Shown here: positions 25,003 to 33,816 of the stretch, one piece after another
Numbering within the stretch: the stretch's first letter is position 1
Layout: every line of letters begins with the position of its first letter
Assembly: GCA_036835325.1 (NCBI GenBank)
Contig: DAITMF010000016.1
Coordinates: forward strand, 1 to 58,459
DNA: 58,459 nucleotides
Reading direction: 5' to 3'
DNA from: CAMCHP01 sp036835325
GTDB taxonomy: Bacteria > Bacteroidota > Bacteroidia > Flavobacteriales_D > Sanyastnellaceae
Made by a program: the position numbers and the translations under genes
The notes under the pieces: model-generated
What the model was told of the DNA's origin: nothing
Database searches by the model: none
The model's input: the letters and a program-made list of their open reading frames with translations, nothing else

Positions 25003-26703
25003 TTACAGGTTCAATTGACCTTTGAAGTTGCGGAACTCAAGGTCTTTCATTGCACGGTCACGAAGTGAACCGTCTTTCTCAATCGCCTTGGTGAGGTTTG
25101 AAGTCACATCAGCACCAGAGTTCATGCGTGCTGCAACAATGGCGCGCACGTAGTAAGCAACTGCTGATTCATCGCCACTGTTGTCAATAGCCGTTTTTGC
25201 GCCGCTGGTATCGCCATTTAACAATTTCGCAAGGGCCAAGTTTACAGTGTTGTAGCTACCCATGTTGGTAATCGCTGCGCTGTAGTCACCGTTTTGAATG
25301 TTCAAGATGCCTTTGTTGTACTTCACCTCAGGACCTGCAGAAGCCGCTTCGTTGAAGTAGTCATTGGCTTTCTTGCGGTCACCTTCGATACGCGCAATCG
25401 CGCCGAGGTTGTTCAAGGTGATTGGGTTGCGCTCAACACCGAGGGCTTTGTCGAACTTGCTCTTGGCATCGTTCATTTTGTTCTGCATCATCAAGCAGTA
25501 GCCTACGTTGTTGATACCACGGTAGTCAGCAGGATACATGCGCTCAGCATGGCCGTAGATCTCAAGTTTGTCGTTCAAACCTTCGAACAAGCTAGCTGCG
25601 TAGAGGAGCTCTTCAGCCGTGAGGATGTCAGGATTGGTTTTGGCCAAGTCACGGAGTTCATCGTCGCTGTAACCTACCACGTCGTAGCTCAATTTGATTT
25701 GTGAACGACGGAGTTGTGGGAGGATGTCTTTCTCAATGACTTGGTAGGTTTTGGCCATGTTGCGGATTTCTTGCTCACGCTTGGCTTTGTCAGGGTACAT
25801 TTGAAGAACGCTCAAGATGAGGTTGCGGTCTTCGATGTTTGACTTTTCCATCAACGATTTGAAACCTTCCCAGTCTTCGCCTTTGGGATTGCTGCGGTAG
25901 AACGCGTCATCAGTTTGGATTTCACGGCGCTTGATTTCCTGAGAAACGACGGCATTGGCTGATTTTGCGCGGTCTGATGCGAGGTTTTCGTTAAGGGTTT
26001 GCTCACCTTCTGGCGATGCGTAAGCGTCAACCGAAGTGCCTTTCAGTACGATGCTGTCTTTCTTGGCTGCGAAGGCGATGAAATCGTTCAGGTCTTTAAT
26101 GTCTTTGTCACGGGTTTCGTTCGGACGAACAACAGAGCTGTTGTATTCGTAGTTGATTACCGCGTCTTTGGTGTATGACAAAACCTGTTGGAAGTTGTCT
26201 TTCGCCATGATGAACTTGTCATCGCTTTGAACGAGGTAAGGCGTAGTGATTACACCTGTTCCAATTGGAAGAGGGTCGAAGGTTTGGCTTGCGCTTCCTT
26301 TGGTGCCGCTGATGCGAAGCTCAACGGTTGATTCTTCCATGCCTTGGCGGTATGGCACTTTGCTTGTGTAGCTAAAGCTTTTGCCGCTGGCATAAGGAAT
26401 CACTTCATAGTTGCCTGCGGCATCTTCGCCTTGGAAACCCTTCATTTTGAAGGCTTCTTCACCGCCATTGAATACGACTACCGGAGTAGCTTCTGCGGAA
26501 ACTTTTTTGTGGAAATACTTTTCGGGAAATTTACCGCTCACTTTAAGCTCAACGCTGTCGCCACGCACAATGAGGGGCTCTGGCTCAGCCTTAGCGCCGA
26601 GTTCTTCGATGTACTTTTCCATCTTACCAAGACCGCCGCATGCCGATAGCAACAGAGCGAGGCCGGTTAGGTAGGTTAACGTTTGAACTGCGTTTGATTT
26701 CAT
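25003..26703 (-). CDS. TPR / OmpA-like lipoprotein
   Basis: The start at 26703 (MKSNAVQTLTY) gives 566 aa and a lipoprotein signal with LLLSACGG (Cys22); the frame extension to 26742 would spoil it. The middle has an OmpA-C-like stretch (AYASPEGEQTLNENLASDRA, a peptidoglycan-binding-type pattern), and the C-terminal third carries tetratricopeptide-like helices (INNVGYCLMMQNKMNDAKSKF, NLGAIARIEGDRKKA). It is predicted at the periplasmic face of the outer or inner membrane, where it may scaffold envelope proteins. No closer assignment is possible. It is transcribed downstream of accA after a 140-bp gap. Confidence 0.82.
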   Translation of the reverse strand: MKSNAVQTLTYLTGLALLLSACGGLGKMEKYIEELGAKAEPEPLIVRGDSVELKVSGKFPEKYFHKKVSAEATPVVVFNGGEEAFKMKGFQGEDAAGNYEVIPYASGKSFSYTSKVPYRQGMEESTVELRISGTKGSASQTFDPLPIGTGVITTPYLVQSDDKFIMAKDNFQQVLSYTKDAVINYEYNSSVVRPNETRDKDIKDLNDFIAFAAKKDSIVLKGTSVDAYASPEGEQTLNENLASDRAKSANAVVSQEIKRREIQTDDAFYRSNPKGEDWEGFKSLMEKSNIEDRNLILSVLQMYPDKAKREQEIRNMAKTYQVIEKDILPQLRRSQIKLSYDVVGYSDDELRDLAKTNPDILTAEELLYAASLFEGLNDKLEIYGHAERMYPADYRGINNVGYCLMMQNKMNDAKSKFDKALGVERNPITLNNLGAIARIEGDRKKANDYFNEAASAGPEVKYNKGILNIQNGDYSAAITNMGSYNTVNLALAKLLNGDTSGAKTAIDNSGDESAVAYYVRAIVAARMNSGADVTSNLTKAIEKDGSLRDRAMKDLEFRNFKGQLNL

Positions 26704-26773
26704 GGATGTGTGTTTTGGGTTTGTCGCAACGCGCACGTACAATAAGGCATTAATTGCGCTGCAAAACTATAAC

Positions 26774-26800
26774 AGTTCGGTCACTTATAAAAACCGGACT
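26774..26800. other. Inverted repeat in the accA / lipoprotein gap
   Basis: AGTTCGGT (26774-26781) with ACCGGACT (26793-26800), one G-T pair, 11-nt loop. There is no T-tract on the minus strand. It may be an accA 3' structure or an operator for the lipoprotein gene. The rest of 26704-26845 holds nothing recognisable apart from an A/T-rich run. Confidence 0.35.
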
Positions 26801-26845
26801 AAGCTTCATTTAAAAGTTTTTGTTTTTTTTTGGTGTCGCCTTCGA

Positions 26846-27808
26846 CTACGAGTTGACTACGCCCATATTGCTGAATTTCTTTATGCGCAAATCAATGCGC
26901 TTTTGAGCATCAAGCGCATCGAGTTTTTCGAGGTGCTTGAGTATTTCAGCCTTTACCGTTGCAAAGGTGCCTTCATGGTCGGCGTGTGCCCCTCCAAGCG
27001 GTTCGGGAATCACACCGTCAATAAGCTTATTTTCGAGCATGTCAGTGCTGGTGAGCTTGAGCGCATTGGCGGCGTCTTTTTTGAAATCCCAACTGCGCCA
27101 AAGGATCGATGAGCACGACTCAGGTGAAATCACCGAGTACCAAGTGTTTTCGAGCATAAGAACACGGTCACCAATGCCAATGCCCAACGCACCTCCTGAG
27201 GCTCCTTCACCGATGATGATGCAAATCACGGGCACTTTCAGCTTAACCATTTCAAACAGGTTGCGCGCAATGGCTTCACCTTGGCCGCGCTCTTCGGCTT
27301 CCAAACCCGGAAATGCCCCCGGGGTATCGATAAAAGTTACAATGGGCTTGTTGAATTTCTCAGCGAGTTTCATCAAGCGCAAAGCTTTGCGGTAGCCTTC
27401 AGGGTTGGCCATGCCGAAGTTGCGGTACTGGCGCATTTTGGTGTTGATGCCCTTTTGCTGCCCGATGAACATGATGCTTTGCCCGTCAACCATACCAAAA
27501 CCGCCCACCATGGCTTTGTCGTCGCCTACAGTGCGGTCACCGTGCAACTCAATAAAGGTGTTGTTGGTGACGGCATTGATGTATGACAGGGTATAGGGCC
27601 GGTCAGGATGACGTGACACCTGTACCCGCTGCCAAGGCGTAAGATTTGTGTAAATCTCACGGGTAGTTTCTTTAATAAGCTCTTCGAGCTCCTTGGTACG
27701 CTTAGAAATGTCAACCTTAATCTGCTCAGATTCACCCATTTGCAGGGTTTCTTCGAGTTGCTCTTTCAGCGCCTTAATCGGTTCTTCGAAGTCCAAATAA
27801 TTGGCCAT
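26846..27808 (-). CDS. accA: Acetyl-CoA carboxylase, carboxyltransferase alpha subunit
   Basis: ATG 27808 (MANYLDFEEPIKALKEQ) gives 320 aa, the family length. Motifs include RHPDRPYTLSYI, ELHGDRTVGDDKAMVGG, FIDTPGAFPGLEAEERGQGEAIA and IIGEGASGGALGIGIGDRVLM. It forms the carboxyltransferase with AccD, moving the carboxyl group from biotin-BCCP to acetyl-CoA in the first step of fatty-acid synthesis. accD is not in this window. Upstream are rdgB and the men genes, 61 bp away. Confidence 0.97.
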   Translation of the reverse strand: MANYLDFEEPIKALKEQLEETLQMGESEQIKVDISKRTKELEELIKETTREIYTNLTPWQRVQVSRHPDRPYTLSYINAVTNNTFIELHGDRTVGDDKAMVGGFGMVDGQSIMFIGQQKGINTKMRQYRNFGMANPEGYRKALRLMKLAEKFNKPIVTFIDTPGAFPGLEAEERGQGEAIARNLFEMVKLKVPVICIIIGEGASGGALGIGIGDRVLMLENTWYSVISPESCSSILWRSWDFKKDAANALKLTSTDMLENKLIDGVIPEPLGGAHADHEGTFATVKAEILKHLEKLDALDAQKRIDLRIKKFSNMGVVNS

Positions 27809-27869
27809 ACCAGATTGAATTGGAGAGCGAAGGTACAAAATCTGCCCTGCCAATGTGCGCGCTCTGCAA

Positions 27870-28478
27870 TCAAGCTTGTGTTTTGAGGAATTCGATCAAT
27901 TGCTTCATCGCTTTTCCGCGGTGCGAGATTGCGTTCTTTTGTTCCGGCGACAACTCGGCAAATGTGGGCGCAGAATCAAAAGATGCGGCGATCGCCTCAG
28001 GAAGCTCAGGTTCGAAAATGGGGTCGTAGCCAAATCCGCCGGTGCCTCGCTGAATTTCGATGATGCGTCCGCTTGCTTCGCCCACGAAATGGTACGATTG
28101 TCCATCCAAAATCAACCAAATAACGGTCTTAAAGCGGGCCGTTCGATTGCTTTGGCCGGCGAGGGCATGCAGCAATTTGTGCATATTGGCTGCCGGATCA
28201 CGCTCTTCTCCGGCATAACGAGCTGAATGCACGCCCGGTTCTCCTCCCAAAGCATCCACTTCAAGTCCGGTATCGTCGGCGAAAACGTTCAACCCGGTGC
28301 GTGAGAACACGTACTCCGCTTTGATTTGGGCATTGCCCTCAAGGGTCAGGGCGGTTTCCGGAATGTCGTCGTGAATGTTTACGTCGCTCAGGTTTTTAAC
28401 GCTGAAACTCCCGTCAAGCATGCGCGATATCTCATCGCGTTTGTGCGCGTTATGCGTAGCGAAAATGAGCTTTTTCAT
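27870..28478 (-). CDS. rdgB: RdgB/HAM1 non-canonical purine NTP pyrophosphatase
   Basis: This 202-aa protein has FATHNAHKRDEI at the N-terminus, DDTGLEVDALGGEPGVHSARYAGE in the middle and GFGYDPIFEP toward the end. These are the classical ITPase motifs. It hydrolyses dITP, XTP and similar damaged purine nucleotides to monophosphates, keeping them out of DNA. It overlaps menE by 4 bp, an operon arrangement rather than a functional link. Confidence 0.95.
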   Translation of the reverse strand: MKKLIFATHNAHKRDEISRMLDGSFSVKNLSDVNIHDDIPETALTLEGNAQIKAEYVFSRTGLNVFADDTGLEVDALGGEPGVHSARYAGEERDPAANMHKLLHALAGQSNRTARFKTVIWLILDGQSYHFVGEASGRIIEIQRGTGGFGYDPIFEPELPEAIAASFDSAPTFAELSPEQKNAISHRGKAMKQLIEFLKTQA

Positions 28479-29509
28479 AAGCGGTGTCGTTCGATTTTTC
28501 CGTTTTCTGTGCGGGGTAGTTGCGTGAGGTATTTCACTGATTTCGGACGTTCAAATCGACCCAGTCGTACTTCCATGGCTTCCATTAGCGCGCGCTCATC
28601 GTTTGGCGAGAAGGCCGTTCCTTCAACAATCAGCACGATGCGGGTCCCAAGCTGCTCATCCGGCTCGCCGGCAACCACAAAAGCACGGTCAATCAATCCT
28701 TCAAGCCGGGCTTCAATTTGCTCGGGCTGCACTTTAATGCCTCCTGTGTTGAGGGTGAAATCGGTACGGCCTAGCCACAAAAAGCGTTTCTCATCCATCC
28801 AAGAAACCCGGTCAGTGGTCAACAAAGGCGATGGAAATCGGTCACCGTGTAGCACCAATGCATCGTTTGGACCAAGTTCGGCGCGTATTCCCGGCAAGCA
28901 GCGAAAAAAAGGTTCAGTTTCGGGTGAAACTTTTCGCACCGCCACGTGGGTAAGGGTTTCGGTCATGCCGTAGCCTTCCCAGCAGTGCACCCCGGCAGCT
29001 CTTAGGCCTTTCATCAAAGGTTCTGACACGTGTGCGCCGCCGAGCAGAATACTTCTGACTTTGCGAAACTCTGCCGGGTTGTCGTGCAGGATGCTTTGCG
29101 CCTGAAAGGGCGTCATTGCCGCAAAATCGAGGGTTTGGCTTATGTTTTTTAGGGGGATGGATGAGGGTTCGACGACCCATAAACGCCAATTGTTGATCAA
29201 CGCACGGTACACTTGCATACGGCCAGCGATTTTGCTGACCGGAAGGCAGAGCAATACGTCTGATCGCTCGGGGAGGACGAAATACGCTGCTGTTGCCGCA
29301 GCAGACCTTACAATGTTGTCGAGGGGATGGATGAACACTTTAGGCGCCCCAGTTGACCCTGAAGTGCTAATTTCCATGGGTTCGTTGCGCCGCCATGAAT
29401 GCACTACTGCGGCAATCTCGTTGCGCATCGCGAACTGCGCTGGCCAGAGCTCAGGTCGGTCGAGGGGATACGCTTCCCCATCGACTACGATTTCGCCGTA
29501 TGTGCTCAT
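28475..29509 (-). CDS. menE: o-Succinylbenzoate-CoA ligase-like AMP-binding enzyme (MenE)
   Basis: ATG 29509 (MSTYGEIVVDG) is chosen because the frame extension to 29743 would run through menC. The product is 344 aa, short for MenE, because the N-terminal region before the first AMP-binding motif is reduced. Motifs are EISTSGSTGAPK, GYGMTETLTHVAV and LWLGRTDFTLNTGGIKVQPE, followed by PRTENGKI with the catalytic lysine. Position next to menC and in the men cluster supports ligation of o-succinylbenzoate to CoA. Three CATCCATCC elements lie in this gene. Confidence 0.9.
   Translation of the reverse strand: MSTYGEIVVDGEAYPLDRPELWPAQFAMRNEIAAVVHSWRRNEPMEISTSGSTGAPKVFIHPLDNIVRSAAATAAYFVLPERSDVLLCLPVSKIAGRMQVYRALINNWRLWVVEPSSIPLKNISQTLDFAAMTPFQAQSILHDNPAEFRKVRSILLGGAHVSEPLMKGLRAAGVHCWEGYGMTETLTHVAVRKVSPETEPFFRCLPGIRAELGPNDALVLHGDRFPSPLLTTDRVSWMDEKRFLWLGRTDFTLNTGGIKVQPEQIEARLEGLIDRAFVVAGEPDEQLGTRIVLIVEGTAFSPNDERALMEAMEVRLGRFERPKSVKYLTQLPRTENGKIERHRL
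28792..28800 (+). repeat. Dispersed CATCCATCC element 10
   Basis: Exact core inside menE (minus-strand codons W-M-D-E), followed by AAGAAA. Confidence 0.68.
29145..29163 (-). repeat. Dispersed CATCCATCC element 11 (with A-tract)
   Basis: Six T's (29145-29150), AGGG, then GGATGGATG (29155-29163), inside menE and read S-S-I-P-L-K. Confidence 0.78.
29325..29333 (-). repeat. Dispersed CATCCATCC element 12
   Basis: Exact core inside menE (I-H-P-L), without a T-tract. Confidence 0.62.
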
Positions 29510-30540
29510 ACCGTAGGAAGTTTCCAGCCGTTGGACTGCGTGTAAAGGCGGGAATTTCGGATGCTGAGCGGGGCTTCGATATTGTTGCTGTACAAGCGCC
29601 CGGTGCCCAGACCTTGAGGCATGGGTGTGCCTTGGGCAGCGCACCATTGCGCAATGGCATTCAAGCCGATGTTGCTTTCCAAGGCCGATGTTGCCCACCA
29701 GCCAATTTCCCTTTCTTGGGCAAGTTTGACCCAACGGTTGCACATCTCAAATCCGCCGAGCAAGCCCGGCTTGAGAATAAGGTAGTGCGGACGTATGGCA
29801 TCGAGCAGTTCGCCGTTGGGGATTAAACCAATGAGTTCTTCGTCGAGGGCAATGGGAATGGGCGACTTGGCGCACACTTCGGCCATGGCTGAAGCCTGAC
29901 CTTGTCGAATGGGCTGCTCAATCGAGTGAATACCGAATTCTGCGAGCAGGTGCAAACGCTCCATGACCTGATCGGGCGAAAACGCGCCGTTGGCATCGAG
30001 GCGCAGCTCAAACTCGTTTTCATGAAAGGCGCTTCGAATGCGCTTGAGCAAGGCAAGTTCGCTGCTGAAGTCGTTAGCTCCGATTTTCATCTTGAGGATG
30101 CGAAAGCCTTCCTCTGCACGCGCATGCATTTGGTCAATGACGTGATCATCGTCGCCCATCCAAATTAAGCCATTGATCAAAATGCCTTCTTCCCCCCGGG
30201 AAAACGGGGTGTCAAACAGAGATACCCCATCGGTGCTGTGGTACGAACGATCAACCGTCTCGAGCGCAAACCGGAGGGAGGGAGAAGCGTTTTTCATGGC
30301 TTTCATCCATCCATCCCAATCATAAACGGCTGCTAAGTCGCCCAGCGCAGCGTTTATTTGATCAACCGATTCAACGCTCAACCCTGGAATGAGGGAACAT
30401 TCGCCGAGTCCTGACTTTCCATCGGCATCGGTGAGTTTGATAAACCACGATGGTTTTTCGTACAGCGTATCGCGCGAAGTCTTCGCAGGATGTATGAACT
30501 TCAGCGGATGGTAAACGAAGGTCAGTGTAAGTGGGTTCAT
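29506..30540 (-). CDS. menC: o-Succinylbenzoate synthase (enolase superfamily)
   Basis: This 344-aa protein has the enolase-superfamily acid/base and metal residues in order: LKMKIGA (KxK lysines), LRLDANGAF (Asp ligand), IEQPI (Glu ligand), ALDEELIG and ILKPGLLGG. It dehydrates SHCHC to o-succinylbenzoate in menaquinone synthesis. It overlaps menE and the DUF418-like gene by 4 bp on each side (ATGA junctions), a tight operon. Confidence 0.95.
   Translation of the reverse strand: MNPLTLTFVYHPLKFIHPAKTSRDTLYEKPSWFIKLTDADGKSGLGECSLIPGLSVESVDQINAALGDLAAVYDWDGWMKAMKNASPSLRFALETVDRSYHSTDGVSLFDTPFSRGEEGILINGLIWMGDDDHVIDQMHARAEEGFRILKMKIGANDFSSELALLKRIRSAFHENEFELRLDANGAFSPDQVMERLHLLAEFGIHSIEQPIRQGQASAMAEVCAKSPIPIALDEELIGLIPNGELLDAIRPHYLILKPGLLGGFEMCNRWVKLAQEREIGWWATSALESNIGLNAIAQWCAAQGTPMPQGLGTGRLYSNNIEAPLSIRNSRLYTQSNGWKLPTV
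30304..30316 (+). repeat. Dispersed CATCCATCC element 13 (overlapping pair)
   Basis: CATCCATCCATCC holds two overlapping cores inside menC (minus-strand codons D-G-W-M-K). No A-tract follows. Confidence 0.72.
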
Positions 30541-31577
30541 TTTCCGGGTGAGATGGCCCTTAACAGCATTTCAACAGGCCCGGTGCTAAAATACCGTAAC
30601 CAAACCGCTGTTCCTGCAAATGTAATGCCCCAAACCAACAGTGTAAACAGCGCTACTGTTCGGTAGCCGAAGTTTTGATTGCCGGCGAGGAGAAGTGTAG
30701 CCAGCCAACCTGCTATCAGAGCTGCCAAGAGCGCGCTGTACTTCACTTTGCCATAGTTCCTTAAAAGTGCTTTAAAGCGCGATTCGGAGTGTTCGTTCAC
30801 AGCGACCGCTAAATTCGCAATGGCGAGCGACAAGCCAAACGCCGTTATGGTGAACGATGGATACAGAAACTGCAACAATTGCATAAAAGGGTAAGGCGAA
30901 GCACTTTTGCCGCCGAGGTTCGGAAAACGGTTTGAAAGCAAAATCTCAACCACAACTCCAATGACCACGATGACCACTGACAGTTTTACCCCCAACAATC
31001 CTGGCTTGAAATGACGGTTCAAAAGTTGTCTTGAAAACAGCACTCCACCAACGAAAAATGGAGCCCATGAGAGCAATGAATAGTAGCCGTATAGCGTGTG
31101 GTGAGCGAGGTAGTGCACCACCGATGTGCCTTGCGTCGTTTCAATGTTTATACGAATATCAGTTAGAAAGTAGAAGTAAAAAGCAATGGTCAAGAGCACA
31201 GTGGTGAGTACTCTAAGTAGCGATGAACTCAATGGGACGAATGCACTGGCTCCAATACTCAATAAGCCAAGCAAGGTAAAAATGTGCGGCATACCTGACA
31301 GATCGACGAGAAGTCCAATCCCAATGAAAGTGAGGCCACGTAAAATGAAGTACCTGCGCGTACTGTCGATGTGCTCGCCTGAGGCCATCGAAAGACCCAA
31401 GGAAATGCCATTGATAAACACAAACGCAGCTACAGCCCCATCAAAAATGAGATTGAACTGGTCGCGTCTGAAGGTGCCTTTGTTCTGCCCAATTCCCAAG
31501 TGGAATATGTAGTAGAGAGCAACCGGTACCAACAACGCAACGGCAACGTCAAAGCCTGTTACGCGTTTCAGTTTCAT
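30537..31577 (-). CDS. Polytopic membrane protein, DUF418 / acyltransferase-like
   Basis: This 346-aa protein has nine or ten hydrophobic segments. The N-terminal FDGAVAAFVFINGISLGLS and the C-terminal STGPVEMLLRAIS resemble the DUF418/DUF1624 families, some of which are membrane acyltransferases. Catalytic residues cannot be assigned. It sits inside the men cluster between menA and menC, with a 4-bp overlap to menC, so it is co-expressed with menaquinone genes. Whether it acts in quinone metabolism is unknown. Confidence 0.72.
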   Translation of the reverse strand: MKLKRVTGFDVAVALLVPVALYYIFHLGIGQNKGTFRRDQFNLIFDGAVAAFVFINGISLGLSMASGEHIDSTRRYFILRGLTFIGIGLLVDLSGMPHIFTLLGLLSIGASAFVPLSSSLLRVLTTVLLTIAFYFYFLTDIRINIETTQGTSVVHYLAHHTLYGYYSLLSWAPFFVGGVLFSRQLLNRHFKPGLLGVKLSVVIVVIGVVVEILLSNRFPNLGGKSASPYPFMQLLQFLYPSFTITAFGLSLAIANLAVAVNEHSESRFKALLRNYGKVKYSALLAALIAGWLATLLLAGNQNFGYRTVALFTLLVWGITFAGTAVWLRYFSTGPVEMLLRAISPGK

Positions 31578-31663
31578 TGTTTATCCCCTTGGGCGAAGAT
31601 AAGGGCCGCGCACAAGAAACACGTGTAGGAATTTTCCTACGAAGATGATTAAATCGTTGTTTA

Positions 31664-32587
31664 TTACAGTGTACTGGTAATGAGTAGGATAGCTGAGATT
31701 AGAAAAGCTGAAAGGGCAATTTTCTTCAATTCAGGGTCGAGTAAAGCAGGTTCATGGGTTGTAAAGACCTTTTTTAGGTGCACGATATGAACCACCAGAA
31801 GCACCCCAATCAGCCAACGGCCGCTCGCTGCATTGAAGGCGATTAACCAAACTAAGAGGGTCGTCCATCCCAATAAAAAAAGACCGAGGTGGTAAGCTTT
31901 GGCTTTTTTGAATCCCATTTTCACCACGAGTGTACGCTTACCACTCGCCGCGTCATTGATGTGGTCGCGAAGGTTGTTAAGGTTAAGCACAGCTGCTGCG
32001 AATGACCCTATTGCTGTGGCGGGCAGAAGCAATTCGAGTGAAAACGTTGAGCCAAGCACATAGGCTGTGCCGGCCACACCTAGCCATCCAAAAAACAAAA
32101 GCACTGAAACATCGCCAAGTCCTTGGTAACCGTACGGATTTGAACCGGCTGTGTACTTCACCGCCGCTGCAATGGCGAGCAATCCAAGGCTAAGGAAAAC
32201 AAAGCCTTCGAGCATTCGTCCGCCGGCGAAGAACGCAACATAAAGCAGCGCAAGTCCACTGGTAAATGCCAGCACCGCAGTTGTGATTACGCCCGTCTTC
32301 ATGGCAGCAACGCTAATGGCACCCGATTGCACAGCCCTTGACGGCCCAACACGGCGGTCGTTGTCGGCACCGTGCACGCTATCGCCGTAGTCGTTGGCCA
32401 AGTTGCTCAGCACCTGGAGAAGCACAGTGGTTAAGATGATCAAGGCCAACGCAGTTCCGTTGCCCGCATCGGCGTCATTGGCAATGGCTGCCCCCGTGAA
32501 GACTGAGGCCAACGCCAACGGAAGGGTGCGAAGTCGAAAGGCTTGAATCCATGCCCCAAGACCCGGTTTATTTGCCTGTTTGCTCAA
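31664..32587 (-). CDS. menA: 1,4-Dihydroxy-2-naphthoate polyprenyltransferase
   Basis: This UbiA-superfamily prenyltransferase of 307 aa has about nine membrane segments, a first aspartate motif NDYGDSVHGADNDRR and a second, NLRDHINDAASGKRTL. It attaches the isoprenoid chain to DHNA. The only fitting start is TTG 32587; no in-frame ATG precedes the conserved AFRLRTLPLALASV, so the TTG is accepted. Near-matches of the dispersed element with A-runs occur at 31862 and 32084. The start region overlaps the promoter zone of the divergent 128-aa gene. Confidence 0.92.
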   Translation of the reverse strand: MSKQANKPGLGAWIQAFRLRTLPLALASVFTGAAIANDADAGNGTALALIILTTVLLQVLSNLANDYGDSVHGADNDRRVGPSRAVQSGAISVAAMKTGVITTAVLAFTSGLALLYVAFFAGGRMLEGFVFLSLGLLAIAAAVKYTAGSNPYGYQGLGDVSVLLFFGWLGVAGTAYVLGSTFSLELLLPATAIGSFAAAVLNLNNLRDHINDAASGKRTLVVKMGFKKAKAYHLGLFLLGWTTLLVWLIAFNAASGRWLIGVLLVVHIVHLKKVFTTHEPALLDPELKKIALSAFLISAILLITSTL

Positions 32588-32602
32588 TTTTTCGTATATT
32601 TT
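32571..32602 (+). promoter_or_regulatory. Promoter of the 128-aa gene, inside the menA 5' end
   Basis: TTTG at 32571-32574, a 20-bp spacer, then TATATTTT at 32595-32602, a near-consensus TAnnTTTG. The GTG at 32608 follows at once, so the message is nearly leaderless. Confidence 0.5.
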
Positions 32603-32607
32603 CAGAT

Positions 32608-32994
32608 GTGAATGAACACATTAAACTGTACGAATCGGTTTCCGCTAGGGTTTTTGCTATAAACCCCAACATTCTATACTTGGTTGTTCCTTCGGGCCAG
32701 TCATTTACAGCCGCAGAGTCGCATGCCATTTCAAATTTGGCCTTCGCACATTTTAACGGCAAGTATAAGGTACTTACGCTACCCGAAGAACACGCCATCA
32801 TTGAAGCTGACGTGCGCAACTACTTGGTAACGCCCGAACGCAAAGAACGGGTCATTGCCGATGCCATTGTAATCACCAACCTCCCACACCGATTGCTGGC
32901 TGATTTTTACCTGAAAGTTCAACGTCCCGATATCCCAACTCAGTTCTTCAAAACCTTCGATGAAGCTTTGGAATGGCTGCGTTCAATTGAGTGA
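32608..32994 (+). CDS. Unrecognised 128-aa protein embedded in the men cluster
   Basis: The start is GTG 32608 (reads MNEHIKLYESVSARVF); the open frame back to 32551 would run into menA antisense. It is a small soluble alpha/beta-looking protein with alternating strands and helices (NILYLVVPSGQSFT, VIADAIVITNLPHRLLADFYL, FKTFDEALEWLRSIE). The last helix is reminiscent of STAS/SpoIIAA-like small proteins, but this is a loose resemblance. It is oriented against all men genes, divergent from menA and convergent with menB, and shares the TGATCA palindrome with the menB stop with no intervening base. Confidence 0.82.
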   Translation: MNEHIKLYESVSARVFAINPNILYLVVPSGQSFTAAESHAISNLAFAHFNGKYKVLTLPEEHAIIEADVRNYLVTPERKERVIADAIVITNLPHRLLADFYLKVQRPDIPTQFFKTFDEALEWLRSIE

Positions 32995-33816
32995 TCAAGG
33001 GTATTTCGGGTACTTCGAGAAATCAGGGTCGCGCTTTTCAAGAAAGGCCCGCTTACCTTCTTGCGCCTCTTCCATGAGGTAGTACATGAGCGTTGCGTCG
33101 CCGGCAAATTCCATGAGACCACGCTGCCCATCAAGTTCAGCGTTGAGTCCGCGTTTGATCATGCGTACAGCGAACGGACTCCGCTTCATGATGGTTTTGC
33201 ACCAACGAACGGTTTCGTCTTCAAGTTCGACCAGCGGCACAACCTTGTTCACCATGCCCATGCGCTCTGCTTCTTCGGCGGTGTATTGTTCGCACAAGAA
33301 CCAGATTTCGCGCGCTTTTTTCTGGCCAACGTGGCGGGCCAAGTAGCTCGACCCGAAGCCGGCATCGAATGAACCCACCTTGGGGCCGGTTTGCCCAAAC
33401 CGCGCATTCTCAGAAGCAATGGTGAGGTCGCACACAACGTGCAGCACGTGGCCTCCTCCGATGGCGTAGCCGTTTACCATGGCAATGACTGGCTTTGGTA
33501 ACTCGCGAATGCGCTTGTGCAAATCGAGCACATTGAGGCGCGGAACGCCATCGGTTCCGATGTAACCGCCAACGCCTTTCACATTTTGGTCGCCGCCTGA
33601 ACAAAAGGCCTTATCGCCTTCACCGGTGAGCACAACTACGCCGACATCTTGCCGCTCGCGGGCAATGTCCATCGCATCAATCATTTCAAGATTGGTTTCC
33701 GGACGAAACGCGTTGTACACCTGTGGTCGGTTGATGGTAATCTTGGCGATACCCTCAAAAAACTCGAATTTGATATCGTTGTACTCCTTGATGGACGTCC
33801 ATTCACGTGTTGCCAT
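32995..33816 (-). CDS. menB: 1,4-Dihydroxy-2-naphthoyl-CoA synthase
   Basis: This 273-aa crotonase-fold protein matches MenB throughout: KITINRPQVYNAFRPET, FCSGGDQNVKG, GYAIGGGHVLHVVCDLTIASENARFGQTGPKVGSFDAGFGS in pieces, and the C-terminal GRRAFLEKR-like GKRAFLEKRDPDFS. It closes the second ring of the naphthoquinone from o-succinylbenzoyl-CoA. It overlaps menD by 14 bp. Its stop codon abuts the stop of the convergent 128-aa gene. Confidence 0.97.
   Translation of the reverse strand: MATREWTSIKEYNDIKFEFFEGIAKITINRPQVYNAFRPETNLEMIDAMDIARERQDVGVVVLTGEGDKAFCSGGDQNVKGVGGYIGTDGVPRLNVLDLHKRIRELPKPVIAMVNGYAIGGGHVLHVVCDLTIASENARFGQTGPKVGSFDAGFGSSYLARHVGQKKAREIWFLCEQYTAEEAERMGMVNKVVPLVELEDETVRWCKTIMKRSPFAVRMIKRGLNAELDGQRGLMEFAGDATLMYYLMEEAQEGKRAFLEKRDPDFSKYPKYP

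Noticed and set aside
28475..29743. A longer menE beginning at 29743
   Set aside because: The N-terminal 78 residues would be antisense to the menC coding sequence and have no domain character; ATG 29509 gives the expected junction overlap.
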